From assembly GCA_023055505.1 (NCBI GenBank), contig JALIRH010000074.1, positions 467,001 to 531,000 of the forward strand: a DNA stretch of 64,000 bases. Direction: 5' to 3'. The translations under genes and the position numbers were made by a program. Below are positions 18,895 through 32,400 of the stretch, one piece after another. How positions within the stretch are numbered: position 1 is the first letter of the stretch; every line of letters begins with the position of its first letter. Origin of the DNA: Callipepla californica brunnescens (lineage: Eukaryota > Chordata > Aves > Galliformes > Odontophoridae). The notes below the pieces were generated by a model. It saw only the letters and a list, made by a program, of their open reading frames with translations, was not told the origin of the DNA and made no database searches.

Positions 18895-19220
18895 GATTCA
18901 GGCGGGAAAGCCCCTCAGTGCTGCCTCGGCAACTGCACCTGATGGGTGCACCTGTCGATGAAGGCAGCTGTGGTTGTCCCAGCAGCATCCCACTGCCTCC
19001 TTCCTCATCCAGTGATTCAGCCCCAGGTCCCCAGATTGGCCCTGCACCTCCAGCCCAGGCTCACGCCAGCTCTCGTTAGCCACGGCTGAGGCAGGGGGAT
19101 CGTTTGTCTTCCTGCCATTTCCTGACTGCAACAAAATGGCGGCAGTGTGGCCTGCGCCTCAGCTCCGTCAGCAGCTCCTGCCCCACAGAGCAGCTTCCGC
19201 CTGGACTACATCAGCCTCTG
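18895..19220. promoter_or_regulatory. GC-rich patch with YY1-type AAAATGGCGGC
   Basis: About 320 nt are clearly richer in G+C than the surrounding desert. The patch contains AAAATGGCGGC (19133-19143), matching the YY1 consensus found near many transcription starts. It could be an isolated promoter, a conserved element or an old transposon fragment. No coding exon was recognised on either strand. Confidence 0.3.
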
Positions 19221-19762
19221 CAGCCCACTCCTTCCCTTTGTGAGTACTTGGTTTATTTTTTGTGTGTATTTCTTGACTTCTAGCTTCCATTAAGCAACTT
19301 TTGTTAAGCATGGGTGTGATTTTTGTTTTTCCTCGGAGTTGTAGAAGCAGCTCGTCAAACACAGAGGGCCTGTGGAAACAGGATGCGACAGCCTTTTTAT
19401 TTGAGATTTTGAGTTACTGTTGGCTTAAAAACGTTTTAAAGCATCAGCAGGCACACCTGGTGTATCTGAGATAAGACAAGCCTGGTATTTGGCACTGACT
19501 CCTACCATGTGAAATGATGTTACTGTTTTCTGTTTTCACTGTCACAGCCTCTTGAGAAAAGTGCTGAAATCGGTGTGGGGTGTTGCTTGTGTCTTCACGC
19601 AGAGCTTGGTGAACAGCCCTGGCTGGGCTCAGTGGCACCCAGGGGTCCAGCAAATGTATTCCCAAGAGATGAGGGAGAACCTGGTGCCTTGTGAAGAAGG
19701 TTGTGCTGTGTGTGTTAGGACGGTAATGGCAGAGAGGTGGTCGTCCCCTTGGTTACGTTTAG

Positions 19763-20257
19763 ATTGCTGTGTCTAGTTCTGGGCTCTCCAGTTCAAAAAT
19801 GACAGGGATCTCCTGGAGGGAGTCCAGCCGAGGGCCACAAATATGGCACTGAACCCTCTCCTTGTGAGGAAAGGCTGAGAGAACTGGGTCTGTTCAGCCT
19901 GAGGAAAAGAAGGTTGAGAGGGGATCTGACAGATGTTTATAAATATCTGAAGGGAGATGGGAAGCAAATGGGTGTGTCCAGGCTCTTTCCAGTGTTGTAT
20001 AGTGATAGGACAAGGAGTAATGGCCTAACACTTGATCATAGGAAGTTCTGTACTAACATGTGGAAGATCTTTATGGTAAGGGTGACAGAACACTGGATCA
20101 GGCTGTCCAGAGAAGCTGTGAAGTCTCCTCCTATGGAGATATTCAAGACCTATCTGGACACCTAGATGTGTGACCTATTGTAGAGTGCCTGCTTTAGCAG
20201 GGGGGTTGGACTCAAATGATCTCTTGAGGTCCCTTCTAACCCCTGCAATTCTGTGAT
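19763..20257 (+). mobile_element. CR1 LINE, 3' fragment (non-LTR retrotransposon)
   Basis: The sequence follows the avian CR1 3' end on the + strand: TTCTGGGCTCTCCAGTTCAA, GGGAGTCCAGCCGAGGGCCA, GAGGAAAGGCTGAGAGAACT, GTCTGTTCAGCCTGAGGAAA, then GAGGTCCCTTCTAACCCC and the terminal ATTCTGTGAT. The start is approximate because CR1 copies are 5'-truncated. It holds only the region after the reverse transcriptase plus the 3'UTR, with several stop codons, so it is a dead copy. It is the only clear CR1 in the window. Confidence 0.93.
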
Positions 20258-23200
20258 ACATATGAGAAATTGGAAGGTGACGTTAAGTCCAAAATCTATA
20301 CTTTGAAGATAAGATAAATAAGGTAGTAGACCTGATAGCCAATTTTAAGCTCGAAACACCAAAGGCAGTGTGTTAGACATGAGCTTGTAAACTTCTATCA
20401 GCTGTTTTTTTTAATTTTTTTTAACGTGCATGGTCTAAGTGATGTTCATACTGACTTCTTTCCTGTGTCTTTGAAGATCTCACAGTCTAGACAATGCAAG
20501 AATGTTTCTCATGTGCATCTTGGACAGCTTCAAACTTTCACCAAAACACAGTAATAACAAGTTAGAACTCATTTTTTTTGTAAACAGTGGTGAGGAAAAG
20601 TGGGATGGGTGCTAACATTGTGAATATGTTGCTTCTTCCTGTACACAGAACAACTAATGTTATGGTTATCAGTGCAGTAGAACTGCTAGTGAAGAGCAAA
20701 GTAATTTATAGTCAAGAAATGCACAGTTGAGAAAAAGTAAAGGCTTTCTTTCTTTTCTTCTTCTTTTTTTCCCCTTCAAAGATCTCTTGGGGTATTTCAT
20801 GTTCTTTTACAGGTAGCAAAGAACTAAGAACCAAGAAAAAAAGTCACTAATCTCAATTTTCTTGCATCCTTCCTGCAGTTCTTTCTTGATGACCGAGCAG
20901 ATTTATATGAGTATAACCCAATGGACTACTTAACCTTCCAGAAATGCACCACAGAACATAAACAAGGAATTGCAGAAGGGATGCACAATATGCATATTGA
21001 ATTTCATCTTATTAACTGGAGCTCTGTCAAAATGAAATCTAATGTATTTAGGAGAAATAATTTCTCACCAAGGAAAAAAAGATCAATTTTGGCAGACCTC
21101 TTAATGTGTGTCTCAGTGTTATCTACTAATAACTGGGAAAAGTCACGTGGTCATAAAGAGTATAAAGTTAAGTTACGAGCATATCTGGTTTCTATTAGTG
21201 ACCTGTGTTGGGTTAAGTAAAAATTAAATTATCTTTAGTTGTATCTTTTTTTTCCCCCTGTCTTTTCATTACACCTCTGTTTAAAAACTAATCTTCTATA
21301 ATCTTCTATATTACTTATTTAAAAATATTTTTTCTTTATTTATTGCAGAAATAGGAAACTGCATTCCTAGGAAAAAAATAATTAAGAAAGAAGGGGAAAA
21401 ATAAGGAAAAGATTTCCTTCAGATACATCACAGTTCTTTAGGAAGGCAAACCAAAACCCCAGACCTTATGAGGAATCTGGATATTAGTTTAGACCTTTCT
21501 TAATTTTTTTTTTTGGTATTATAGTTGTTATCCAGTGCTTTATTATTATTATTTTTGGATACAATTTCCATGAAAGTATTCTAGCCGTAAAACTACATGC
21601 TAAGTTTTGCACTGGAAGTTTTTAATGAACAGCAAATTAGCTAAAAGAAGGCATTTCTTCTTTGTCCTTCTGCGGCAATTCTATTTTCTCCTCCATGTGC
21701 TTTGTACTTTAATGGGCACATCTGTCTTTAACAGAATCTCTTCAGTAACTTGTTCTGCTTCTTCAAACTTCAGCCCTCCTATCTGGGTTAGGTAGCAGAT
21801 TCCTGTGATGGCACGTGATACAGTTTTCAAAGTGTCTTCTACCTAATTGCCATTCCCATCCTTTTGAAAATCTCACTAGTCCCTGTGTTCCTTCAACATG
21901 TTTTTTCCATGCTGAGATTTAGGCACCGGGCAGTGTTGTAACATGCTTGAAAGGGCCCAGGAAGCAGCTTCCGTCCTGAGAAAGGCTAAAAGAGTGTAAA
22001 AGAGTGATTAGGAGAGTGCAGGAGATCAGGTTTGTAATAGTGGTGGTTTACCCTAATCCTCTTTGTTTTAACAATCACGGCTAAAACCTTAAAGGTGCCA
22101 TCCGTGCATGCTGAGCTGTTGTTCAAACGTCCGCTGTGGAAGTGCAGAGGTTAAGAGGTGTCTCTTACCAGTAAACTCAGACGGTGCTGCTGTGGTTTGG
22201 GCATCTGGCTGAAACTCAGTAGGCTCTGGTTAAACTTCCTGCTCTGTCAGACAGTTCCCACATGCGCCAGAGAGGAGACACCAAGGGGACCCGGGTGAAC
22301 TCCTGCCTCCTCAACCCAAATTGTTACATACCGTATCTAGATGGAGTTTGAAAGACAGAAACAAGAACAGTTACCACACCTATGAGTACTAGTTAGGGTG
22401 ACTTGGTGAATATCTTCTACTACTGAGAGGATTTCTGTCCTGAAATCCCAGTAGTCCATGAGAACCTCAGTTTACTTTTAAATAAACGTTTAGCCAGCTG
22501 GTTGAGGAAGAAAAATAAAAATGAAGTGCCGACCATAAAGACTTGGCAAAATTGAGGAAATGATATTGCTTTAAAGGTCACATTTTCCTAGCAGTCCAAG
22601 TCCAGATCTGGCCTGTTGTTTAGGAATCCAGGTTGGCAGCACCAGAAGACAGGCTTTTGCCAGCTATCAGAAACTGACAGCAGCCAGTGTCTCGCACTGA
22701 ATCCAGGGTCCTTAGTCTTAAATTTAAATGATTTATGTGCTTAATGAATAATACATTTAATAGTAATGATTAAGGCAGATGACTCCCTGTTCATTTAAAT
22801 GGCCACAGCCAACTGAAAATGTGAATGGTGCATACGCGCTGCTCTGCTCCTCTGAAGTTTGCATGCATTCATTTCCTGACAATCCCATTTAATGCTGTGG
22901 ATGTTTCACTTTGTCCTTAAAAAGTGCTTCACTATTTCTTGCCTCATACACAGCTGCAATGGTGTGCTTGGTTTAGAGGAGATCAGCTCATTAATAGACA
23001 GCATTTTGCTATTTCGTGCAGTGAAGATTCAGAAGCCACGGTTTTCCTTCCTAGGAGCTGTGAAGCTCACGTGCCACTCAGCTCTGGCATATGCACGCTG
23101 CCTGCCCCGTGACAGAATTTTAAGACAGGTACAATGTCCTAGTCACAGTCCTTTCCTCTCCAAGTTATCAGCCCCTGTGTAAGTCCTGATGGGAGCTAGC

Positions 23201-26200
23201 ACAGCTCAGCAGGAGTGTGCAGGGATGGGCAGTGCTGGCTTTGGAGCAGGGTCCCTGCTGGGCTCTGGAACAAGTGGGGAAAATACTCCATCTCTTCTCT
23301 CACCTTCCCTTCCCACCCCTGCCATTCAGCTCACTTCCTCAAAGAGGCTTTGTAGAGTCTACAGAGCACAGAATTTTTTCTTTTTCCACACTCTATTCCT
23401 CTTCGCATTCCATCTGGTGTTTGTTTTGCTGTGCTGTCTCTTGTTTGGCCCATTTGAATACTGTAGGAGCCTTTCCCTGGCTGTTTTGACAAGCAGATGC
23501 TGTGTAGCATGGGCCGTGTAAATCTGTAGGCACTAAGCCTAACTTTAGCTGTTACACAACAGCTGAGATGCACCGGTCTTGTGGGATATGATCCTGTCTC
23601 AAAGGGACTCCAGGCTGTCCTGGGACATTGCTCTGTTATAGAGTACTGACTATCTTTTTCTGATGACCATCAGGAGTGAGCTGGGCTCACCCTGCACCTT
23701 TGCAGTTCCAAGCTTCTTCTTGTCCCACTGACCGTGGGAGGCATAGTCACTGAGTTGGTTGCTCCTGACTTAATTAATAGTGCAAGTGGGATCAGGCCCT
23801 CTGCTTGCATTCCTCGTTACAGCACGTTTATTACTTCTGCTCTTAAGAAAGCTCAGATTTAACTTCAGTCTGCTCAGCAGAACTCCCACTGTTCTGCAAG
23901 AGTCCAGTGCAGTAACTGGGCTGGAGCCTTAGGAAGTTTGCTCCTGTGGCACTAACAGCCGATCCCGTCTGTTTAAAGGACTCGTTTGAGCAGTGTCTTG
24001 ATTCTGCTGCCACTGTGTGGTCAAATCTGTGCTGGTGCTTCAGGTGCTGCTGTTTTCCACCAGGATTTGCGTGGAGCTGTCGGTTGTGCATCCAACATGT
24101 GATTCTCCTCTGCAGCACTGAAGATGAAGAGTAAGTGCACTGAATTAATGGACTCTTAATCTGTGTTACTGGAGCAACCAGGCACACCTGCTGCAATAAG
24201 GAGCTGTTGTGCTGAGTAGGTGTTAGGCCAGGAAAAACTGACAAACTGTTCCTTCCTCAGCTCTTAATTTGATACTGTGACCATGAGTAACAAATAAATA
24301 AAATGGACATGGCAAGGAAAAACCTTCTCATAGAGAGATGCTTGAAATCAGGGCCTCAATGAACAGCTGTTCTTGACTGAGCTGTTGGAAATGTAAGCAA
24401 AAAGGAAGGTCTGTTAGTGGGATTCCATTAATGCCCCAACTCCCCCCCACCCCCCAGAAAAATGCCAGCTTCTCCTATGTGTGTAGGGTTGAAATGTTGT
24501 AGATCTTTCATGGCCTAGGATGTGTTTGAGGTTTCAACAAAGCATGTAGCAGAACCTGTCATGCTGAGCAGTAAATGGCTGTAAGTAATAATCAAATACA
24601 GGTGTACTTACTGAGGAAAAAAGGGCTTATATTAGTTTTACTTCAGAAAATAATATAGTAATCACTTTGTTTTGCCAGTTTAGTAATATCCGGGAGGTTT
24701 CTCAGTCATTAATTCACTTGAGTGAATTAGAAATGTTTTATTGTAGTAATAAACAGCAGTGTGTCTTCAGGGTCTTTCAAAGCAAGTAAAATAGAAAATG
24801 TAAATTACTCAGTGGTTTTGTTCTGCATTCCTTGTTCATTCAGGATTTTCATTGGTTTCAAGGAATGCAGGAGCAAGCCCCAAATATTTGTAAGGAAATC
24901 AGGTTGAAAAAATGTGCCTTGAGCCCAAAGATTAAAAGGAGTAAAATGTCAGCTCTAGGAATGGACAGAGGGAGAGAATTCAGCTGCTAAGGGAAAAGCA
25001 GCTGAAAATGTTAATAAAAGTATTGCACAACACAACGTGAAAGGCAATTTAAATAAATATAAGGACTGTGTCTGCAGTTTAAAAAAAATCCTTTAATTCA
25101 GGTGGAAACAAACATGCCACGAATGTTAGACTGACTTGCAATCATCCACTGACCTCAGGTCCGATCTCGGCTTCGTGCCTATCAGTAAATCATGCTCTCT
25201 CCAGTTTCCCACTTTGTGTTGTGGAATTCACAGTGCTTTTGGGAAGGGGCTGTTTCTGCAGGACTGTGCAGTATCTAAGCCAACACAGACATGGCTGTAG
25301 TGGGATCTCTGCCCACCACCAGGACACCTCTGGCTGCTCCTGGCCCTCTGCCCCCACAGTTAACTGTCACACATTTCAATCTCATGCTGACCTGTTTGCT
25401 TTCTCTCCATTTGCTCTGAGGGTAAATTGTGTGTAGTACTCTGAGTTTGCAGCATAATGGCATCCCAACACAAATGGGTAAGTTTTTTTTTTTTTTATAA
25501 GCTGTTTATTATTTATGTTTTGATGATATTAAATTTATCATCTATATGGACTTAAGCATGCAATGAATGGCATGCAGATCCTTGCTGGAAATTGTACTGA
25601 CTACACTTTTTCATTGTAACAGAAAAAGAGGAGTCAGCACCAAAGCCTCCAGCCTTATGTGCAGGTTTGCTGCTGGTTGGCATCTCTGCAGTCAGAGAGG
25701 GCTCTCACAGGGACTCTCTCTTCTATAGAGCTGAACATATTAACCGAGTTCGTATGGATTTCTGTTATTTATGAGGTTTTGGCTGCAGCTTGTTGCTTAG
25801 ACAGAGTAGTTATAGTAGTGAGGATGACACGTGCACGACGTTTGCATGTTGCATAGAACACATTTCCCTTGGAAACTGTGTTAAAAATAGAAACCCTTTC
25901 CACTGCCAAGCTCGCCTCTTTTAACTAGTAGAGGCTTTTTGCCCACTCGTGGGTGTATTGAGCTACTCACTCTTCTTTGCCAATGTGTTTGCTTGTCACC
26001 TCAGTTATACTTTCATGGGATTTTGTGTAATACCTTTATTAGGCGTGATATGAGGAGTAATAGATGGGTAAGTGAACATAAAAGTTTTTTATCATGTGAC
26101 CACTTTTAAGAAGTTTTTTTTTTTCTTGTTTAAGAAAAGCCTTGGTCACCTCTTATGTAATATTTCCAATTTCCTGGGTGTTTAGGGTGAGGATCAGCGT
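20258..26200. other. Gene-free interval
   Basis: This is AT-rich intergenic DNA with no recognised exon or RNA gene. A pyrimidine tract lies at about 20752-20779 and a 10-bp tandem AATCTTCTAT pair near 21291. The stretch at about 22700-22880 is rich in TTTAAAT, ATTAA and TAATGA words and has the look of a conserved noncoding element. A C-rich run is at about 24446-24460. Confidence 0.5.
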
Positions 26201-26204
26201 TGTG

Positions 26205-26221
26205 GTGTTGCCCCCTGGAGA
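26205..26221 (-). promoter_or_regulatory. Candidate CTCF site (reverse strand)
   Basis: On the - strand this reads TCTCCAGGGGGCAACAC, sharing the CCAGGGGGC core of the CTCF motif but with mismatches at its flank. It is 770 bp from a better site of opposite orientation. Confidence 0.3.
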
Positions 26222-26991
26222 TGCAGGGCTGTAACATGCTGCAATGAAGACATTTCTATGTACAGAGCAACAAGGCAAATATTACAGTGACCTTGCACAG
26301 ATTTCTTGCTTTTTTCCCCTCCAGTCCTAATTTAGAAATGCAAACCAAGAAGTGGAGAAGAATGAACCTATACTTGGGGATGCTGAAATATGCTCTCTAT
26401 GTCTGTACCCAGCTGCTGTGACTACAGCACAAGTGGAATTAAGATTTGCTTTTTATTGTACGGTTAGACACTGTGTTGGGCACTCACTGCTGTGTAATCA
26501 CTAACCAAAGCCATTGGTTAATTTGGACCGTTCCAGGAACTATAAAAAAGGTTTGTTGGAAATGAACATGTTCTTCAAAATCTGCTTTGGAGTTTGTAGG
26601 TGAATCCCTCTGGGTTCTGTAATTTTTTTCTTCTCTTTCTTATTAAGGGGCTGGTGTGGATTCATTTCTATTGCAGTACTATTCAAAAAAGCCTTATTTA
26701 GCCCATGTATCATGTGTGCTGGAAACATCCACTAACAATCCACACAAAGAGTTCAGTGCCGTATCAAAATATTTTAGCACTGTTAATTGAGAGATGATAG
26801 GAAAGAATGGAGGATCTTGGGGTTTGTTTTTCTGACTCAGAGGAGCCCTGGAGATAGAATAAGAGTTAACCTATAAACCTCTATGTTAATAATGCGTAAT
26901 AATATAAGTTTCTAATTGAGGCTGGAATGAAACTGCAATCACTGCTGTTCTGCAGCAACCTGGTTGTGCTGCTGAGCGACTGCTGGAGAGG

Positions 26992-27005
26992 CCACTAGAG
27001 AGCAG
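26992..27005 (+). promoter_or_regulatory. Candidate CTCF site (forward strand)
   Basis: CCACTAGAGAGCAG matches the CTCF core consensus CCASYAGRKGGCRS at 13 of 14 positions. It lies next to the AT-rich, possibly conserved stretch at 26760-26960. Binding is inferred from motif only. Confidence 0.35.
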
Positions 27006-27682
27006 CAGAGACTGTGTTAAAGCCGCCTGTTGCCCCTTGTCTTAAATGACTTTGAAGGGAACGCAGCACCTGACAGCTGAAGGTTAGATGAGAACCTTTT
27101 TTTATCTTTATCCACTCTCCCCCCCCCGTTGTTTTAAGAATCAACTTCATGTGCCCTCAGGTTTCTCTGGTGGTGTTCCCCCCACAATGTCCATACCAGT
27201 CCAGAGGAATGTGTACCTTTTCTTATTTTTTTTTTTGTCTGTGCTTTGTTTTGGATGCAAATTGCAAGTTAGGGAAGATGCTCATCTAAATATGCTTTGG
27301 GGGCATTCACGACTCAAACCGGATTTTTTTTTTCTTTTTTTCTCCTTAACTGAAAGTGTTTTTTATGATGGCTGGTATATTCTTATAGTGACTCAGTCTG
27401 CAGTGGTATCTGAGGGATTTTATCCCTTTGGTTGGGTATGTTCTCAACAAAAAAGAGAATGAAAGTGCCTGAATGGAGAAGATCTGTTTCTAAAACACCA
27501 TTACTGCAGTGCAATTGATGTGGCTGCCAGGGTTCTTGGCACCAACCAAAGAGACAGCAGGTGGACACAACAGCCAGGTAATGAGGAACAGTGGGCTCTG
27601 AATTGGGCAAGTGGCATTAATTCCTGACCCTGGTCTTGCACAGACCACTTCAGACTTTGTCTCAGGGGACAAACTCAGGGGC

Positions 27683-27703
27683 TTTTTTTTTTTTTTTTTT
27701 TTT
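27683..27703 (+). repeat. T21 homopolymer
   Basis: A run of 21 T is flanked by unique sequence. It could be the reverse-strand tail of an old retroposed sequence, but no body was recognised next to it. Confidence 0.85.
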
Positions 27704-29392
27704 AATCTTATTCCTCAACATCCTGAATAGGTGAAAAATAGCCCACAGGGCTCATCTGTTTTTGGCTCACTGAGTTTCTGTCCTACTTGGTGATAAAAGT
27801 GAGTGCACAAAGGGAATAAACAGTAATACCTTTTCTAACCAGCTCCCATTTCTTGATACAAACACCAGCTGATTTCTTAAATGTCTGATTATATATTGTG
27901 TGGAGGAACCAGATACTTCTTAAATGGGTACTGATGAGGCAAGAGAGAGTGGGTGAAGAGATGAGGTCTTGTCTGCTGTTTAACTGGTTGAAGTACTATT
28001 CTGATTGTGCAGAAGTTATAGGGCATTTTGAATATGGTTATTACCCTCACAGACTGTGCACTGCTGTACCACTATTGTCTTTACCCAGAATTCCTGAAGC
28101 ACCCCTTCACACAGAGGATGTGTCACAGACCTGGTCTTGTGCTGAAGGTGATGCCACCATTATATATGTGCATAGGTCTGATAATGGAGAATTTGCAAAT
28201 TCTGTTGGTTTGGTGGGGGTGGTAAGAGTCTTGATGCTTCTGAAAATCCCTGTGATTTTTTTTCCGCTTTTAGATACTTTAAAACCTTTTGAAGTCCACC
28301 TCATAGTATACTACAACTCAACATACTTATATTTCAATTTTGAAGAAAACCAGCTCTGAAGTCTGCAGAAAGTAACCGTGGCAGAATTATTATTGGTGGC
28401 ATTTATTCTGTACGAGCAGCTGCAGATTACATTATTTAATATCTGTTTTATCTGTTTCAGAACTGATTTTAGTGTTACAACAAAGGCAGGCTTGTCTTAT
28501 GAGAATCAAAATTATACTTAATTGAATTCTGCTTTGGGAGTTTCTGTCAATCACACCACTGTGTGGATTGGGTAAGACACATGATTGCGACTATGATTAA
28601 CTTCTTCAGAGTCGCTCTGAGTACTGGATATCACATTTCATAAAGGGTTGTAGTATCTTCAGAATAATTGTATTCTTCTGAAGGGTATCTTTTGAATGTC
28701 AAAATAACTCCATTTTCTTTGAGGTGATGCAAGTGGGATGAGAGGAAGAGACATTCTTAAACTGAAAGTTGTAAAGATTTCTGAAACAGGGTCAGTTAAA
28801 ATAATGTACATTTGATACATGTAAACAATTAAGAGAAAATTAATAAAGAGCATATCTGACAGCAGAAAATAACTTATGGCCAAGTGGGGCAAATCTTCAG
28901 AGATTAATGCTTTGCTTGAGGGTAGGAAGAATTGTTGGAGGGATTGACTGTCATACCTGCACTAAATGAGAGTGGAGATAGCATAGTGAGTTCATGGACA
29001 TTCATAACAACATTCAGAAAACTTCTATTTAAAATCTGGAAAATCAGGTTGAGAGTTATTTTTTCTGTTGTGTTACGTGGATTCAGCAACAGAAGTTCTG
29101 CATTTGTTTCTTAACTGGCTGGAACAGCATCAAAGACAAAGAAATTAAAGAAACTAAGAGAGGAAGGTACTCTTTGGTCTTAATTAAAAAAAAATAAAAT
29201 AAAATGGTTAGTGTAAGGGGGAAAAGTGTTTTAACAAATCAACTTCTATGAGCAAATCAGCCCAACGCAAAGCTGCCACCTGAGGGTGCGGTTCTTCACA
29301 GAAGCACCCGTAAAGCAGGCAGCTCCATCTGAAGTAGTCTTGATCACCTTCCTCCATGTGTACTTCTATCACCACTGTAGCAACAGTGTAAA

Positions 29393-29418
29393 CCAGCAAG
29401 GAATTCCAGCAAGGAATT
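29393..29418 (+). repeat. Perfect 13-bp tandem duplication
   Basis: CCAGCAAGGAATT occurs twice head to tail (29393-29405 and 29406-29418) without mismatch, which suggests a recent local slippage or repair duplication. Confidence 0.9.
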
Positions 29419-32400
29419 CCACCCCTTAGAACAACCTACTACTACTTGCATGTGAGCTAGCTCTGCAGCATATAGTAAAACAGGAGGCAGTGTTTTTGGA
29501 GCATCCTTCATGTTAAGGTTTGTAGCTTACTAACTTAACCCTTACTGTTTTAAGAATATATGTTAAGAATTGTAGATAGAGTTAGTCTGAAAATCGCTGC
29601 TTTAGTTACCTCTAAGTTTGGAGGGCAGCAGTAAGACTTTGTACTCCTGATGGTAGTTATCCAGTGTTAATGCCCCCTTTGCTTTTCTTTGTAAATTGCA
29701 TCAATCGTCTCCAGCAACATTTAACTTACATATGTGAAGGGACTGGCGTTTTTAGATCGTCTGAGTGTTATTGGATGAAAAAGCTGACTTTGTCATGGGA
29801 CATCTGTTTTATTGTTAATTAGATGAAATAGGAAAGACATCAGAAGAGTACACACAGAAACTATTTCATAGTTCCTGCTTAAAATCTTGCTTGGATCCCT
29901 TGAAATTAATGATGCTTTACAGATTTTCACATTTTGATGTGAATTTCATTTAGGAAGTTTCAGGAACGAATGACAGAGAGTTGTTATCCATCTGTGCCTC
30001 TGTCTTTACAATTCAATTGCTCCATGCCATTGTACAGTCGCTCCTTTCAAAGCAATCAGAAGAAAGAAAACAACCAAGTTCATTTGTTATCAAGAAATGA
30101 AAACAAAATAAAAACTGCCTAAATACAACAACTTGTATCATCGTCACATTTCATGTTTTGCCCTTAGTGAAGTTAGAAGTGCTGTTTTTGTTGTCCCATC
30201 CAGCTGAGTTGATCTTTTTGATAGCTGTCAACTTGTGGATGCTAAGGTCCTGTTTTTCCTGAGCTTTTTCTCCCATTGTGCATTTTTTTTTCCCAAGGTA
30301 CAGTTTGAAGACTCCTGTAGAGCAGCTTTTCTCTATTTTTCCATTGTTTCCTTAAGTTCTGTCGTGTTGATGAGCTGCACAAAAGGAAGCAGGTATAAAA
30401 TATGCTCCCCAGGAGAGACAGAGAAATTGTCATTTGCAATAACTGGTGATGATATGTCATATTATTTCAGGATGAAGGAAGACAATGTTTCTCAAGGGAA
30501 TAAGGAATTAGGAGCAGTAATGAGGACTATTACAATGATGTAGAAAATTTGCTGGAAATGGGAAGAGACGTCAGGTAAGGCTGAGGTGGTTTCATCTTTC
30601 TCGCTTGCAATAATGCACTTGCTAGTCTGGCACTGTGCACCGAATGGGTACAGTTGGCCAGTGAGGTGTGTGGGGAGCCCTACTCTTTTTACTCTTGAGT
30701 CCTTTGACAAACACAAGGGAAGCATTTGTGGCAGTGGGCAATGGCTGTGCTATTGGGGAGAATCATGCTGGTGGGATCAGGATGACGGAGGAGCAGAGGA
30801 TGCACAATGGTTCAATAGACTCTTAGTGAGTAACCCTTAGAGCTGGAAAGGAGGAAAATCTCTTTTGCAGTTCCTGTTTTAAGAAACGTAGGGGAAGGAA
30901 TACATAGAGAATACAGAGCAAGTCATGGGCTGCACAGTTGGTGTTAGTCTGTATCAATGCTCACTAAGTGCTGGTGCAAGGAGCAGATAAAGCAGAAAAA
31001 AGGAAAGTAGAATTTGATTTGGGAGGGGGAAATGGATTTGAAGTCCCTAAAGTGATGTTAGCAGAAAAGTGAAGTGACTTTAAAAATGCAGTCCTCAGCT
31101 GTGTGCACAGAGCTCATATTAAATTAGGATTATAGGATGGAGTTAGACTCTATCACTTTATTATTTAACTTTTTTCTTTAGAGTAGCATCTGGCTGTAAG
31201 ATGTGCAGTGTATTAAAATGAGGATGTTAAGCCATGTTCGTGGAGCAGTGCTGACTCCTGAGTTGAACAAAGTTGACTTTTCCCATTTGTGACATCAGTT
31301 GATCAATTAAATTAAGAATTGGTCTTTGTGGAGATGAGAAAATATTTTAAAATGGGAAAATAGCTTATACTGAAAAAAAAAAAAAGTGATATTACAGGAA
31401 AAATTTAAATGGTGTCAAGATAATATTTTATGATAAATAATAAAGGAATTCTTTTCACTAATGCCAAAGTATTGCAGTATTTTAACATTTTCTAAAATAA
31501 TTATATAGCCGTATTTTGGCAGGGTACTTTAAAAATGATCTGGGTTTTTTTTCTTTTTTTTTTCCCAGTTTTGAAAACCAGCAAATCCAATGACAACTGT
31601 AGGTTAAGACAAAAACAGAGAATTTTTATCCTTTTAACTACTTAACAACGAAGGAAGTTGTTTCAGTTAAATTCAAACTGATTCCTTGTAATAGAGGTAC
31701 AAGATATTTGGGCAAATCTTGCTTGTTTCTGCTACTGTGCTGTGAATCTGTTCAGCTTTTTGCAGCAGAGGAGTTGAGGCACAGGAGAAAAGATCCATTC
31801 CAGACCTCTCCAGTAGATAAGTGCCTACTGAGGGAAAAGCAGGATGACAGGATAACAGTCACAAATGAAACTCTCATGCAGATGAGGCAAAATAATGGAG
31901 TCCATGGACTCCACAGACCTGGTGATGCTGGTCACTTGCTCTGTTGTTTTTTTTTCCATTTTTCCCATCATTTTGTCTATGCCATAGTTTCTTTATTAAT
32001 ATTTATGCCTTCCAAGTCTTAATACCAGGTTATGCATGCAAATTGGCCACTCCAGCTCTGTGAAGTGATATAGAAGTAGATTTCACTGGCCTTTGTGATG
32101 GGAAGTTGTGCTTCTAGCTGATTCCCAGGTGCTGTTAGTACCTCAGAAGCTCAATGTTGCATTTGTGTTTTCATTGTATTTTAGGTTATTTATTTATTGT
32201 TTAAGATTAAGATCTGCAGTGTGTTTGATAATCTTGATGAGGTGCTATTTACTCAGCCCTTCCCACTTCAGACTAGAATACAACTACAAAGAAAGTAGAG
32301 CTTCTTGGTTCTCCAGACATTGTTCTTTCCTTTTGTGCTGAGGGGGTGGCCCACCCTTGGAAATAAACCTCTTCTCTCCCAGAGCACTTCATAGACACAC

